A stretch of DNA of 64,000 nt, taken from NCBI GenBank assembly GCA_963921825.1, contig OY997593.1, positions 41,245,111-41,309,110 on the forward strand. Reading direction: 5' to 3'. The notes under the pieces were generated by a model. The model was given only the letters and a program-made list of their open reading frames with translations, searched no databases and was not told the origin of the DNA. This DNA is from Erodium maritimum. Its lineage: Eukaryota > Streptophyta > Magnoliopsida > Geraniales > Geraniaceae. Of the stretch, positions 1-10,428 are shown piece after piece. Position 1 is the stretch's first letter; each line of letters starts with the position of its first letter. The position numbers and the translations under genes were made by a program.

Positions 1-1095
1 TTTCCCGCTTCGTTTGAACTCCGATTGGCTTCAAACTTGCGCCATTAGTTTTGTTTTTTCAAGGGCTTTCTATCAAGATCAGTCATGAATATATTTTGAA
101 GCATGGAAATTTTTTATTTTCGGGGCTGATTTTTAAAAAAAAAGTGAAGTCTGGGTATTTTTTATCAACATTATACACTGGGTTTATCAACACTATACAC
201 TTGGTTTATCAACACTGAACACTAGTTTTATCACCTCATTTTCCAAAATCGAACATGATTTTTATCACATCATCACATGTTTTTTTATGAACACTAAGCA
301 CTAGTATTATCAACACTAAACATTATGTTTATCATTAAATTACATGTGTTTTTATCATCCCATCACATGTTTTTTTTATAAACACTAAACTCTAGGTTAT
401 CACGCTTATTTCGGGGCTGCTTTTTTTAAAAAGTTAAGTCTGTGTAATTTTTATCAACACTATACACCAAGTTTATCAACACTATACACTGGGTTTATCA
501 ACACTGAACACTAGTTTTATCACTTCATTTTCCAAAATCGAACATATCACATCATCACATGTTTTTTTATGAACACTAAGTACTAGTTTTATCAACACTA
601 AACACTATGTTTATCATTAAATTACATGTTTTTTATCATCCCATTACATGTTTTTTCATCAACACTAAACTCTAGGTTATCACACTTATTTCGGGGCTGC
701 TTTTAAAAAAAAGTTAAGTCTGGGTAATTTTTATCAACAGTATACACTGAGTTTATCAACACTATACACTGGGTTTACCAACACTGAACACTAGTTTTAT
801 CACCTCATTTTCCAAAATCGAACATGACTTTTATCACATCATCACATGTTTTTTATGAACACTAAGCACTATTTTTATCAACACTAAACACTATTTAGCA
901 CTAGTTTGATACCCCGATATAAAAAATTTATCAGTGAAGATTTATCAACACTCATTATTGTTTTTATCACCCCAATATAACTTTTTATTTTCGTGCTTCA
1001 AAATATATTCATGACTGATCTTGATTTAAAGCCCTTGGAAAAAGAAAGATATTGGCGCAAGTTTAAAGCTAATCAGAGTTGAAACAAAGCGGGAA
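1..1095. mobile_element. Fold-back / MULE-like non-autonomous element
   Basis: The first ~104 bases (beginning TTTCCCGC) match the reverse complement of about 993-1095 (ending GCGGGAA), with most positions identical, so the two ends are long inverted repeats. The interior has no coding frame and is built from TTATCAACACT-type repeats. The left end lies at the window edge, so no target duplication can be checked and the element may extend further left. Long inverted ends with a non-coding core fit a non-autonomous MULE or fold-back element; the exact superfamily is inferred. It could also be an internal part of a larger MULE, because 1273-1300 resembles the terminus of the MULE at 47771-47824. 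Confidence 0.6.
117..945. repeat. ~285-bp tandem repeat built of TTTATCAACACT motifs
   Basis: A block starting TTTCGGGGCTG recurs at about 118, 410 and 690, a spacing of about 280-291 bp; the third copy is incomplete. Within each block TTATCAACAC followed by TATACACT or TGAACACTAG recurs many times. The reverse complement of the core is GTTGATAAA, the motif that also fills the non-coding parts of the MULE at 24009-47824. Confidence 0.75.
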
Positions 1096-1331
1096 TGATT
1101 AAATTAGTGAATTGTTGAACAAAAAAAATGGACACTTTTCCACATGGCACCATGCTATTACAATTATGCCCTTGCTTGTGTGAGAAATGAAGAAAATGGT
1201 ATGAGTTTTGGTGGAATTGGGGGTGATGATGTGGCATTGTGGTGAATGTTGGATCTAAAAGGTGTGTGGCTAGGATTGGTTCACACAGTTTTTAGGATAA
1301 GAGTTGTTTCTATTATTATTATTATTATTTT
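1096..1331. other. Non-coding spacer resembling a MULE terminus
   Basis: No gene is visible. The stretch beginning GGATTGGTTC at 1273 and running through AGTTTTTAGGATAAG resembles the right inverted end of the large MULE (GGATTGGTTC at 47771, then AGTTTTTATGTTAAG). LINE-1 begins just after it. It may be the end of a second, related MULE into which LINE-1 inserted; that is inference from one short match. Confidence 0.4.
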
Positions 1332-1819
1332 TTATCAGAGAGAAAGAAATGCATTAAAAATGAAGTGTGGGTCCTGGGTTAGAAACCACAACAACCAAAC
1401 CAAAGTCCAACAATAACGGCCTAAATGCCAAAAGCAACAAAGGGAACAAACAAACAAGACAAAATAACCACCCCGGTCCACCACAACAACAACTAATACA
1501 CCAGACTAGTGAACAGTACCTCAGGAGACCGCTCGGGAAACCTTGATCGGACTAGGGAACAGTACCACAGGAGACCGCACGGGTGAATCCTCTGGCCTCA
1601 AGAAGGCTAAGTGATTCGTGCCCCTCCACCCGAACCCGGGCAGATCGGCCCCACACTGCGACTCCAGAACAAGTACTCACGGGACCCTACCAAGGTAAAG
1701 CAAACCCAAAACGACTCCTGAACGAGCACTCACTAGACCTAGTAAGAGAAAACACCGAGGAGGACCAGGGGAAAAGGTGCTTAATTCCTCAAACATGACA
1801 CAACAATCAATAGTCCGTC

Positions 1820-2848
1820 CTAGGCGCTCCTAATCAGCGTAGCACCCGGAGACTCGACCCACTCGAGGAAGGTGAAAGAACGACCAGCCGCTCCCAAACT
1901 GGAAAAAGATCCTTGCTGAACCCTCGCTAGCAGAATGCTTGGTACGATAGCAGCAGACCCTGAGAAGACACGGCGGTTGCGCTCCAACCAAATCTGCCAA
2001 AGACACAGCAATCCGATACCAATTCACTCAGACCTCAACCTACGCGAACCCAACAGAGAGGTCCAGGACTCAAGAAACAGAACCGGCGACATCGGAAACA
2101 CGCCCACAACTCCCCACTAACCCAAGATCAGAGACCAGACCCTCCAGGTCCAAGAACAAGTGACAAACAAGTGGCTGGAGTCCTCTCGACCTGAACCACA
2201 CAACATGCATCTCCAACGAGCTAACGAAATCGGCACACCCCTATCCACCAAGAAGGAAATAGTGCGAACCCCACCATGAGCTAACAACCAGGAAAATAAA
2301 TGGATCTTGGGAGGAACAGGGGCTGACCAGATCATAGAAGCCCAAGGAGTGACCTCATAATCCACCCAACCAGCAATCACCTGAAAAGTTCTAGTTGACG
2401 AGAACCCTTTCGGATCCCAAGACCGGACCAGCGAATCTGGGCGTTAGCGTACCAACCGAACACCAACCAGACGGACCCTTATCTCCTCCAACTCCTCAGC
2501 ATCTCGAACCCGAAGATCCCTATCAAACAGAAAAGCCCAGTCCCCATCCACATAAAACTCTGCAACTGACCCATGATGGCCTGCCACCAACCGATAAAGC
2601 CGGGGAAAATGAGTCGCCATAGCAGTATCAAAAAGCCACGGGTCCTCCCAAAAATGAACCGTGGTGCCAGAACCGACCACCCATCTCAACGTACTAGGAC
2701 CAAACACTCTCGCAAACCTAGGGTCCCAATCCAAACGAACCACATGACGGATGAAAAAAGAGGACACCCTTGGGGGAACCGTAAGCGATCCCAAGTCCCA
2801 CTCAGTCTCCCTCCATCCAAAACAAGCACAAATGACACGCCTCCAGAA
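1820..2848 (-). pseudogene. LINE-1 ORF2 C-terminal part (zf-RVT region)
   Basis: This continues the reverse transcriptase of 7797-9294 beyond the Copia-1 insertion. The segment at 2794-2444 carries LGSGTTVHFWEDPWL-type sequence typical of the region between the RT and the zinc-binding domain. The segment at 2380-2117 reads PVPPKIHLFSWLLAHG then RCMLCGSGREDSSHLFVTC, the C-x2-C...H...C pattern of the zf-RVT domain of plant LINEs. The last part (2027-1820) includes WQIWLERNRRVFSG, a usual ending for plant L1 ORF2 proteins that lack RNase H. Several frame changes break it. No RNase H domain follows, unlike LINE-4. Confidence 0.8.
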
Positions 2849-2853
2849 GGCAG

Positions 2854-3590
2854 TGTTGGGTCTCGAGGTAGGGTTGGAGATGAACCAACTCGCAGCGGAA
2901 AATCAATGAAAACCAAGAGACGATTAAAACATGAAACAACTAACAAAGAATGGATTCACAAGAGAAAAATTCAGCACTATATCTTACCAAAACAAGAACA
3001 CCGGGTAACGAATGATTGGCTTGAGTCTCCAAGACGCCTACGTATCCACATGGGAATCAAAGCCACGTAGTTCTTCTCTTTGAGGACTCAAGAACACAAA
3101 AATGGAGGTGGGAGCTTGCCAAACCCGAAATTGCAAGGGAAGGGGGAGAGAAGTTGTGTTTCCTATTCTTGTCTTGTATTTGTTATGTTGAAAAAACATG
3201 ACTTAAACATAACAAAACCCATACTTGTCCAACTAAAGGCATGGGACAAGCATGGTGACAAGTAAGGTGTAAATAGGACAAAGTATGGCTAGACAAGATT
3301 GGGTTAGGTGGTGAATCACCAACACCTTAATCCTTGTCTTGCTTACTTAGTACAAATTAATCAATACTTGATTAATTAGTTCCATGGGCCTTGGTTGCAT
3401 GGGCATTTCATGGGCCTCTTGGAACATGGCCCGTGGCCATTTCTAACGAGGTCCCGTGATTCGCTCATCGCCTCCAAGCCTTTCATACCGGAAATGTCAA
3501 CCATTATCCAACGCGATCAATCCCAAGACTCCAAGCCTTGTCTCGATCCGTAAAGTCCTATTCACTTACAGGAACATGACCTAAAACATG
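2854..3590 (-). repeat. Copia-1 truncated 3' LTR
   Basis: This matches the first ~740 bases of the Copia-2 left LTR (from 30451) almost base for base. It stops after a stretch corresponding to about 31175, where the sequence jumps to TTGGTATTAACGG, an internal sequence of the same family. The breakpoint has only a few shared bases. Confidence 0.85.
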
Positions 3591-3746
3591 TTGGTATTAA
3601 CGGAATATATAGAACTTGAGGCATTGTTACCCATATCTAATATGTACAATCCTCCAACCATGTCAGTACTAGTATAAAACATATCATTGCATAGAACATT
3701 GAAAACTCCATTTCCAATATTAACATTATATCCTTCCTTGTCAAAC

Positions 3747-3810
<64 letters not shown>

Positions 3811-4547
3811 CCTACTAAAAGTAGGTATGCAATATACATTATACAATACTAAGACAAGGCCTCTTGGCTAAGCAAGACTCATGGATCCTACAGCAGTTGC
3901 CACAACTCTGAGGTCCATTTCGTGCTTTCCAAACCTCTCCTACTTTCAGCCACCATATATTAGTGCATGTGTGAGATTCAGTCATGGTATCTAATACACA
4001 TGAATCTTTGGAAGTAGAGAGATGTAGCTCTATAGAGGTAATACCGAATGAAGGCACGATCCCACCGCCCTTCCTTAGATCATCTAGGTTTCCTGATGAA
4101 GGCGCAGTCCTACTGCCCTTCTTCAGATCATCCAGGCTATTTGATGAAGGCGCAGTCCCACTGCCCTTCTTCAGATCAGCCGTGAACTTCCTGTAATCCC
4201 GGTTCCAATGACCAGGCTGTTGGCAGTAGAAGCAGACATTCTCAGGTGTCTCATCTTTCCTGCCAAGTGCGCATGGGCCCAGCCCTTGCCACTTCCAATT
4301 CCCTTGTTGACAATCAGAATATCCTTGGATCCCAGATCCCTGAGATATTCTTCTCAGCAGTTAATGACACTTCATGTAACTCTGATATGGTCTTAGAGAC
4401 AGCCTTGTCAAGGACATATTCTTTGCGTTCAGACTTGAGGACTATCCTCAAAATTCTGTACCAGTCCAAATAGTTTGTCCCATTTAGCTTGACCCTGTCA
4501 AGAATGGTTTTTAATGACAAACTATTAATGTTCGCTGAATTTGCCAT
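3590..4547 (-). pseudogene. Copia-1 gag/protease remnant
   Basis: At 4547-4314 the minus strand encodes a 77-residue Copia gag start (MANSANINSLSLKTILDRVK, then LNGTNYLDWYRILRIVLKSE). It then breaks. A zinc-knuckle remnant with CQQ..GHWNRDYRKF follows near 4210-4170, with the last cysteine replaced by tyrosine. Three near-identical DD-KKG repeats of about 50 nt lie at 4046-4190. A protease-like VLDTMTESHTCTN lies near 3990-3940. The middle of gag is missing in the same way as in Copia-2. Confidence 0.75.
3751..3806. repeat. (AT)n microsatellite
   Basis: About 27 AT units sit where the sister element Copia-2 (34910-34925) reads only GGATACAGATATAATATT. The expansion therefore happened after the two copies separated. 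Confidence 0.95.
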
Positions 4548-6103
4548 TTGATCTACAACAGATAAAATTCAATCAGTAAACTGAATAAATTTTATGAAGA
4601 TCAAGCTTAAACACCAACAATCAATTCTAAACCTTTAGAATCTGAAACCAAGATCCTTGATTCACCCGATTAAGCTGAACTAATGCTCACCACTTAATCG
4701 AGCTATGTAGGTAGGACTCCATCCAATCACATCCAATGTAACTCTTGGCTAGGGTATGCACTTATGTACACGGCTTACCCTATCTGTTACCCTAGCTCAA
4801 CCTCATGCTAAGAATCGTAGTCGGGTCCACCAATTTTCAACTATGGCCCGTTACTATGTAGGTGCTCCGCTAATGCGCACGACACCCAAATATGTCGTCC
4901 AAACCTACTACCCCGCTTTCCCATGGATGCTCCGCTAATGCGCACGACACCCACAGGACGGGGAGGTAGTAAGGTGTTGATAATTGGGAGGTATCGGACA
5001 TGACCCGTTTTTACTTGTCCGGTTGTGTTTAAAACTTTGACACATCCTAGATGCGATGAGCACATCAACTACATTCCAAATGCAATGATGCCTCAAATTA
5101 CATCCAATGTAATTCTTCCTTCGAACCCGTCAACTACATCCAATATAATGACGATTCTAAGGGCTCACACACAAGGATTAAAATTCCAATTTTATCTTTG
5201 CATGTGAGGTGATATGCTCGGTAAATAAAGTTAAGCATGCAATTCTAAAACACATAGAATTAATCATGCATAAACTAAACCAAGCATAAAGCGATAAATG
5301 TGCACATAATAGCCCCCTAAACTAACTCCCACTAGCTTCTTGAGCTCCACCGACTCCAAGCTGATGCCAACACACGAAAAGCCACCAAATGACCTTTTCG
5401 CCCTTTCTTCATCTTGAGTAAAATATTACAATTTAATACACGACTCGCAGGTCCGGAATAAATAAATATTACAAACAAGTGGTTTGACGACCACACCTTG
5501 AAAGAATAATTACACGCTAACACTAACGGCTCGCAGGCCGTGAAAAGCGATAAATAATTAAATTGAGCTCGGGGCTATTATGTACACCATGCCAACATCA
5601 CATCACACAGCGTGTTATCAAACAAGCATGTTATCAAACATCATGTGATTTTCCGGTTTTAATTAATAGCCAAGTTTCGAAATTTTTTGATGCTCGGTTT
5701 ATCAAAACCGTTCAAAAATGAAACTTTTGAACATTTGATCTTCGAGTTCGTCATGACGGTTCCAAACTCGTCATAACTAACAAAAAGGTTTAGCCTTGGC
5801 ATATCAACCATCCAATGGTCATGCTTGGCCTAGCTCCGTCCAAGGGAGCCCCGTTCGGTCCCGGTTTCGGCTCCCCGAGAGTCCCGCTCCCGAGACCCGA
5901 AAAATCAAATTTTTTTCAAAATTTCCAGATTTGAAATAATTTTCAAAAATTCATTTTACATGCATTAAATCCATAAACAAGTATTTAAAACATGTTATCA
6001 AACAATTTAGCAAAACAACATGCCAAAAACGAAACTTTCAAGCAAAACCGAAACTTTGAACACCGTCTTGTGAATCCCGAAGGTAGCACGGCTCTGATAC
6101 CAC
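4548..6103 (-). other. Copia-1 long untranslated leader
   Basis: About 1.5 kb between the primer-binding site and gag with no reading frame worth calling. It contains two direct copies of GCTCCGCTAATGCGCACGAC (4864 and 4930) and repeated ACATCCAATGTAA-type motifs. Copia-2 has the same leader with the same motifs at 35665-37226. Confidence 0.7.
6091..6102 (-). promoter_or_regulatory. Primer-binding site (initiator tRNA-Met)
   Basis: On the minus strand, one base after the LTR end, the sequence reads TGGTATCAGAGC. This is the standard plant primer-binding site complementary to the 3' end of initiator tRNA-Met and fixes the element as minus-strand. Confidence 0.93.
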
Positions 6104-7791
6104 TGTTGGGTCTCGAGGTAGGGTTGGAGATGAACCAACTCGCAGCGGAAAATCAATGAAAACCAAGAGACGATTAAACCATGAAAAAACTAACAAAGAA
6201 TGGATTCACAAGAGAAAAATTCAGCACTATATCTTACCAAAACAAGAACACCGGGTAACGAATGATTGGCTTGAGTCTCCAAGACGCCTACGTATCCACA
6301 TGGGAATCAAAGCCACGTAGTTCTTCTCTTTGAGGACTCAAGAACACAAAAATGGAGGTGGGAGCTTGCCAAACCCGAAATTGCAAGGGAAGGGGGAGAG
6401 AAGTTGTGTTTCCTATTCTTGTCTTGTATTTGTTATGTTGAAAAAAGATGACTTAAACATAACAAAACCCATACTTGTCCAACTAAAGGCATGGGGCAAG
6501 CATGGTGACAAGTAAGGTGTAAATAGGACAAAGTATGGCAAGACAAGATTGGGTTAGGTGGTGAATCACCAACACCTTAATCCTTGTGTTGCTTACTTAG
6601 TACTAATTAATCAAGACTTGATTAATTAGTTCCACGGGCCTTGGTTGCATGGGCCTTTCATGGGCCTCTTGGAACATGGCCCGTGGCCATTTCCAACGAG
6701 GTCCCGTGATTCGCTCATCGCCTCCAAGCCTTTCATACCGGAAATGTCAACCATTATCCAACGTGATCAATCCCAAGACTCCAAGCCTTGTCTCGATCCG
6801 TAAAGTCCTAGTCACTTACAGGAACATGACCGAAAACCCAGTTTTGGTCATGTCCCGAGCCAACTCCCTTTTGGCCATTCTCCATAAATGTGTCAATGAG
6901 TTTCATCCTCCGGTGTGACCCTTAGGTTTATGCATGTCAATAGATCAACGTAAAAATCTCATTTTACTTGATCCTATTTAAGTGGCAACTAACGAGACTT
7001 TAGTATTGCCTGACTCTGCATAACGAATCGACCCTGTCGATTCTAACCTCTCTGTCATCCCTGTCATTATCCTTTTATCTCCGATATCCTGATTGGGATA
7101 AGGCATAGAGCCGTCATCCTTATTATTCTCAATCAATGTTCCTTGATATGTGAGATGACTAAAGATATGATACCCAGTATCATGTGTATGACCATGCTAT
7201 TCTTTCAGTCACTCTCGATCAAGCGGCCGAGAACCGATATCTTTCCCATACCTCAGTATGAGGGATAAATCCCTTAGCCGTCTTTCGTGTCACTCATGTA
7301 GCCCGTCCCCAAGCCAATCATGGCCGTTATGGAAGCCCTGTTACGGACAACGTTAGTCTCAAGTCAAACTCAGTTGTTGACTACATAGCGATCACAAAGA
7401 CTCCTTGGTCTAAGGATACATGACAAGCTACGACACTGAATATGTTCATGACTTAATCTATGGCACATATTCAGGGTGGGTCGTCCAATATCATGTCCCA
7501 CATGATATCTATGATCAGACTCCGGAATCCCATTCCAATGACTAACAGAACGTAAGCCATAAAGAGCCATCTTTCATACTAGTCGCTTCTAATGAAGCTT
7601 TGTTGACTAGGGACCCATCGAGTGTGATCTATCTAAACCTATGGTTCTATTCGCATGGTGGGCATAGATCAGAGCACACATCGATATATTACTCCAACAC
7701 ATAAGTAATATAAAGCCGCTTTGATTTTATTGCTAACGATGATATATACATTTGGACATTTATGATTGAACTATGGGCACTAAGACTAATA
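6104..7791 (-). repeat. Copia-1 complete 5' LTR (1688 bp)
   Basis: Begins TGTTGGGTCT on the plus strand and matches both Copia-2 LTRs along its length. The terminal CA is changed to TA. Confidence 0.9.
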
Positions 7792-7796
7792 GGCAG

Positions 7797-9294
7797 CCCC
7801 CTCTATAGCAAAGCGCCACCACCATTTCAGGAGAAGACTGGTGTTTACCTCCGAAAGAGAACGAACACCTAGTCCTCCTGAGTCCTTGGACCTGCAAACC
7901 ACCTCCCACGGAACCTTGGAAAGACACCTCCTCTCACGCCTTGAACACCAAAGGAACCGCCTCTGAAATCTCTCTAGCAGCCGAACCACCTTCTTAGGGG
8001 CTCGAAACAAGGACATAAAAAAGATCGGCAAGCTAGCCAGGGGCGCCCTGATGAGCGTGTGGCGCCCACCCAAAGAGAGAAAGCGGGTTCCCCACACTGC
8101 AAGCCTCTCCCTGAACCTATCCACCACTGGGTCCCAAAACGAAGCGAGACGAGGATTGCCTCCCAGAGGAAACCCAAGGTAAGTGAAAGGGAGAGTGCCC
8201 AAAGAACACCGCATGGCCTCCGCAAGATCCGTACACAACCGATCATCAACAGCAAGAGCAACCAGAGACGACTTGGTGAAGTTGATCCGCAAACCAGACA
8301 CAAACTCAAAGGAATGGAGAACAAACCTAACAGCACGAAACTGATCCACCCCTGCCTCAAGGAACAATAAAGTGTCATCCGCAAACTGCAGGTGAGAAAC
8401 CCTGATGGTTGGGCCAACCCTAATGCCCCCGTACAAACCCTGCCTGATACCAAGCTCAAAGATCTGGTGAAAACCCTTAGCAGCTATCAGAAAACGATAA
8501 GGCGACATCGGACACCCCTGCCTGACTCCCTGTAAGACCTTAAACTGCTCAGATGGAGACCCATTAATCAGCACAGAAGAGAAACCCCGAAGACACGAGG
8601 AGATCCACAAAATCCACTTCCCACCAAAACCCATACTCCGAAGAACGTGAAGCAAGTAAGACCAATCAACCTTATCGAACGCCTTCTCGAAATCCAACTT
8701 CACCAAAGCGGTCGGCTGGTGGGAACGTCGCACATATCCAAGAACCTCCATAGTGACAAGGACATTGTCCGATAACTGCCTCCACTGCACACACGCGGAC
8801 TGAGTAGAGCTGATAAGGTCTCCAATCACCCTCTTCAACCGCCTCGACAAAATCTTAGCCAGGATCTTGTACGAGGCTGTCGTAAGACTAATAGGACGAA
8901 ACTCCGAGAAGGAACGAGGAGAAAGGACCTTAGGGATGAGAACAATAAAGCTCGAGTTCAACCCACGACTAAGCTGAAACGAGGCATGAAAGAAGTGAAG
9001 AAAACACAAGAAGTCGGCCCGAATGATTGGCCTAGCCACTCTGAAGAAGACCAGATTGAAACCATCTGGCCCAGGGGCCTTGTCCACAGAACAAGCGGAC
9101 AAGGCCTCCAACACCTCAGCCTTAGTAAAAGGAGACTCCAACATACATGAGTCCTCAACGCTTAACCTGGCAAACGGTAAAGCGGGTAAGGTATGACGGG
9201 TCGACTGGTCGGAGAAGAAACGAGCCCCAAAGTGAGCGACAGCCTGAGCCTTGACCCCTGTAGGATCTGAAAACTCGGTACCGTTCTCTATCAC
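7797..9294 (-). pseudogene. LINE-1 ORF2 reverse transcriptase
   Basis: A ~500-residue open stretch. In order: ACSVDKAPGPDGFNLVFFR, SSFIVLIPKV, FRPISLTTASYKILAKILSRR, LVKLDFEKAFDKVDW, GVRQGCPMSPYRF, and the catalytic HLQFADDTLLFLEAG (FADD at about 8374-8386). These are the successive blocks of a plant L1 RT. The frame runs into Copia-1 at 7796 and resumes at 2848. Stops separate it from the endonuclease at 9459-10428. The S of the usual GCPLSP block is retained but L is replaced by M. Confidence 0.9.
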
Positions 9295-9458
9295 CGAGAA
9301 GATCTTGTTCCGAGCACCATGGGACTGAGCAACCCTATGGAAGTAGGCTGAATTACGATCCCCATCCTTGCCCCACTTGACTCTGGCCTTCTGCTTCTAC
9401 AAGCTAGATCTTTGTCCTGCCTTAGTGGCTAACTAGGAGGTGCAAAAAGCTCTCTCGG

Positions 9459-10428
9459 TCAGCTCTTCCTCCGATAAAGGCCTAGTGTCAACCAGGACAT
9501 CAAAAGCATCAATACGCACCTCCAACTCTGAAATACAAGTGTCAAGTTGCCAAAAAACCGACCGATCCAGTCACGCAGATCGTTCCTCAAGGTTCTCAAC
9601 TTGGTCCACCAAATGAACTCCGGATCTCCATGAACCACATAAGAGGACCAACGTTCACTCACAAAAGGGAGGAACTCGTCGTGCTCTACCCAAGCATCGA
9701 TGAAACGAAAAGGCCTAGGGCCCCAGTCGACCCTCTCAGTAGACAACAGGATCGGAAAATGATCAAAGAGGGAACGGGTGAGTCCTTTCTGAACAGGTCC
9801 AGAAAACATGCATAAAAGCTCAAGCGACAGAAGAAACCTGTCAATACGACTGCACCTAGAAGCAGGACCAAACCAGGTAAACCGCCTGTTGGCTAGAGGG
9901 AGATCGAGTAACCCTGCTGCCGAGATAAAGTCGCAAAACTCAGAACTGTCACCATGCAAAAGCCCCCCCAAAGGAGATCTCCTCCTGAGAACAAACCGTG
10001 TTGAAGTCCCCCGCGACAAGCAACACAGGCCCAACACCATCAACAACAAAATGGAGTGACGTCCAAAGGTCTCTTCTCGCCACAACAGAGGTAGGAGCAT
10101 ACACGTTCAGGACTGTCAAGGGAGTTCCCGTAGGCAGATGAACTCCAGACCAGACTAGAACGCCAGGTAAGGGATACACCTGACTCACCTGATACACTAT
10201 GCTATTCCAGATAGAAAGAAGACCCCCCGACAGACCAGAGGAAGCAATAAAAGAATGGGTGAAATCAGGTCCTAAACCACACGAACGAGCAATACTGAGG
10301 CTAATGTCCGACAACTTCGTCTCCTGAATCAAGACAAAGTCATCCCGATGAGCTCGGACAAGAGAGGCCAACAGGCTCCTCTTCGAAGAGGAGCCTAGCC
10401 CTCGAGCATTCCAAGAGAGGAAAATCAT
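9459..10428 (-). pseudogene. LINE-1 ORF2 apurinic endonuclease (frameshifted)
   Basis: ORF2 starts ATG at 10428-10426, overlapping the ORF1 stop as ATGA. The first frame reads MIFLSWNARGLGSSSKR, VLIQETKLSD, LTVLNVYAPT and LLVAGDFNTV, the exonuclease-endonuclease-phosphatase blocks that nick target DNA. At a run of seven C (9963-9969) the frame changes. The second frame continues with LLDLPLANRRFTWFGP, RIDRFLLS and FDHFPILLS, the C-terminal SDH-type block (here FDH). A single-base length change in the homopolymer would account for the break. Confidence 0.88.

Larger units (their letters stand above)
2854..7791 (-). mobile_element. Copia-1: internally deleted Ty1-copia element
   Basis: The element begins TGTTGGGTCT and ends GACTAATA, where sister copies end GACTAACA. 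It is flanked by the 5-bp duplication GGCAG at 2849-2853 and 7792-7796. It is inserted in the RT region of LINE-1. The minus-strand 5' LTR is complete (6104-7791, 1688 bp); the other LTR is cut at about 3590 and joined directly to internal sequence matching about 34753 of Copia-2. That deletion removed the polypurine tract and all of integrase, RT and RNase H. Only the leader, gag remnants and a protease remnant remain, so it could move only with proteins supplied by another copy. It is the same family as Copia-2. Confidence 0.9.

Noticed and set aside
3080-3265. Small frame starting MRTQEHKNGGGSLP, repeated at 6330 and 37452
   Set aside because: It lies within the Copia LTR and recurs only because the LTR does; no domain. 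A small LTR-encoded peptide cannot be excluded but is unsupported.
3637-3846. Minus-strand frame with an Ile-Tyr run
   Set aside because: Created by the (AT)n microsatellite inside Copia-1.
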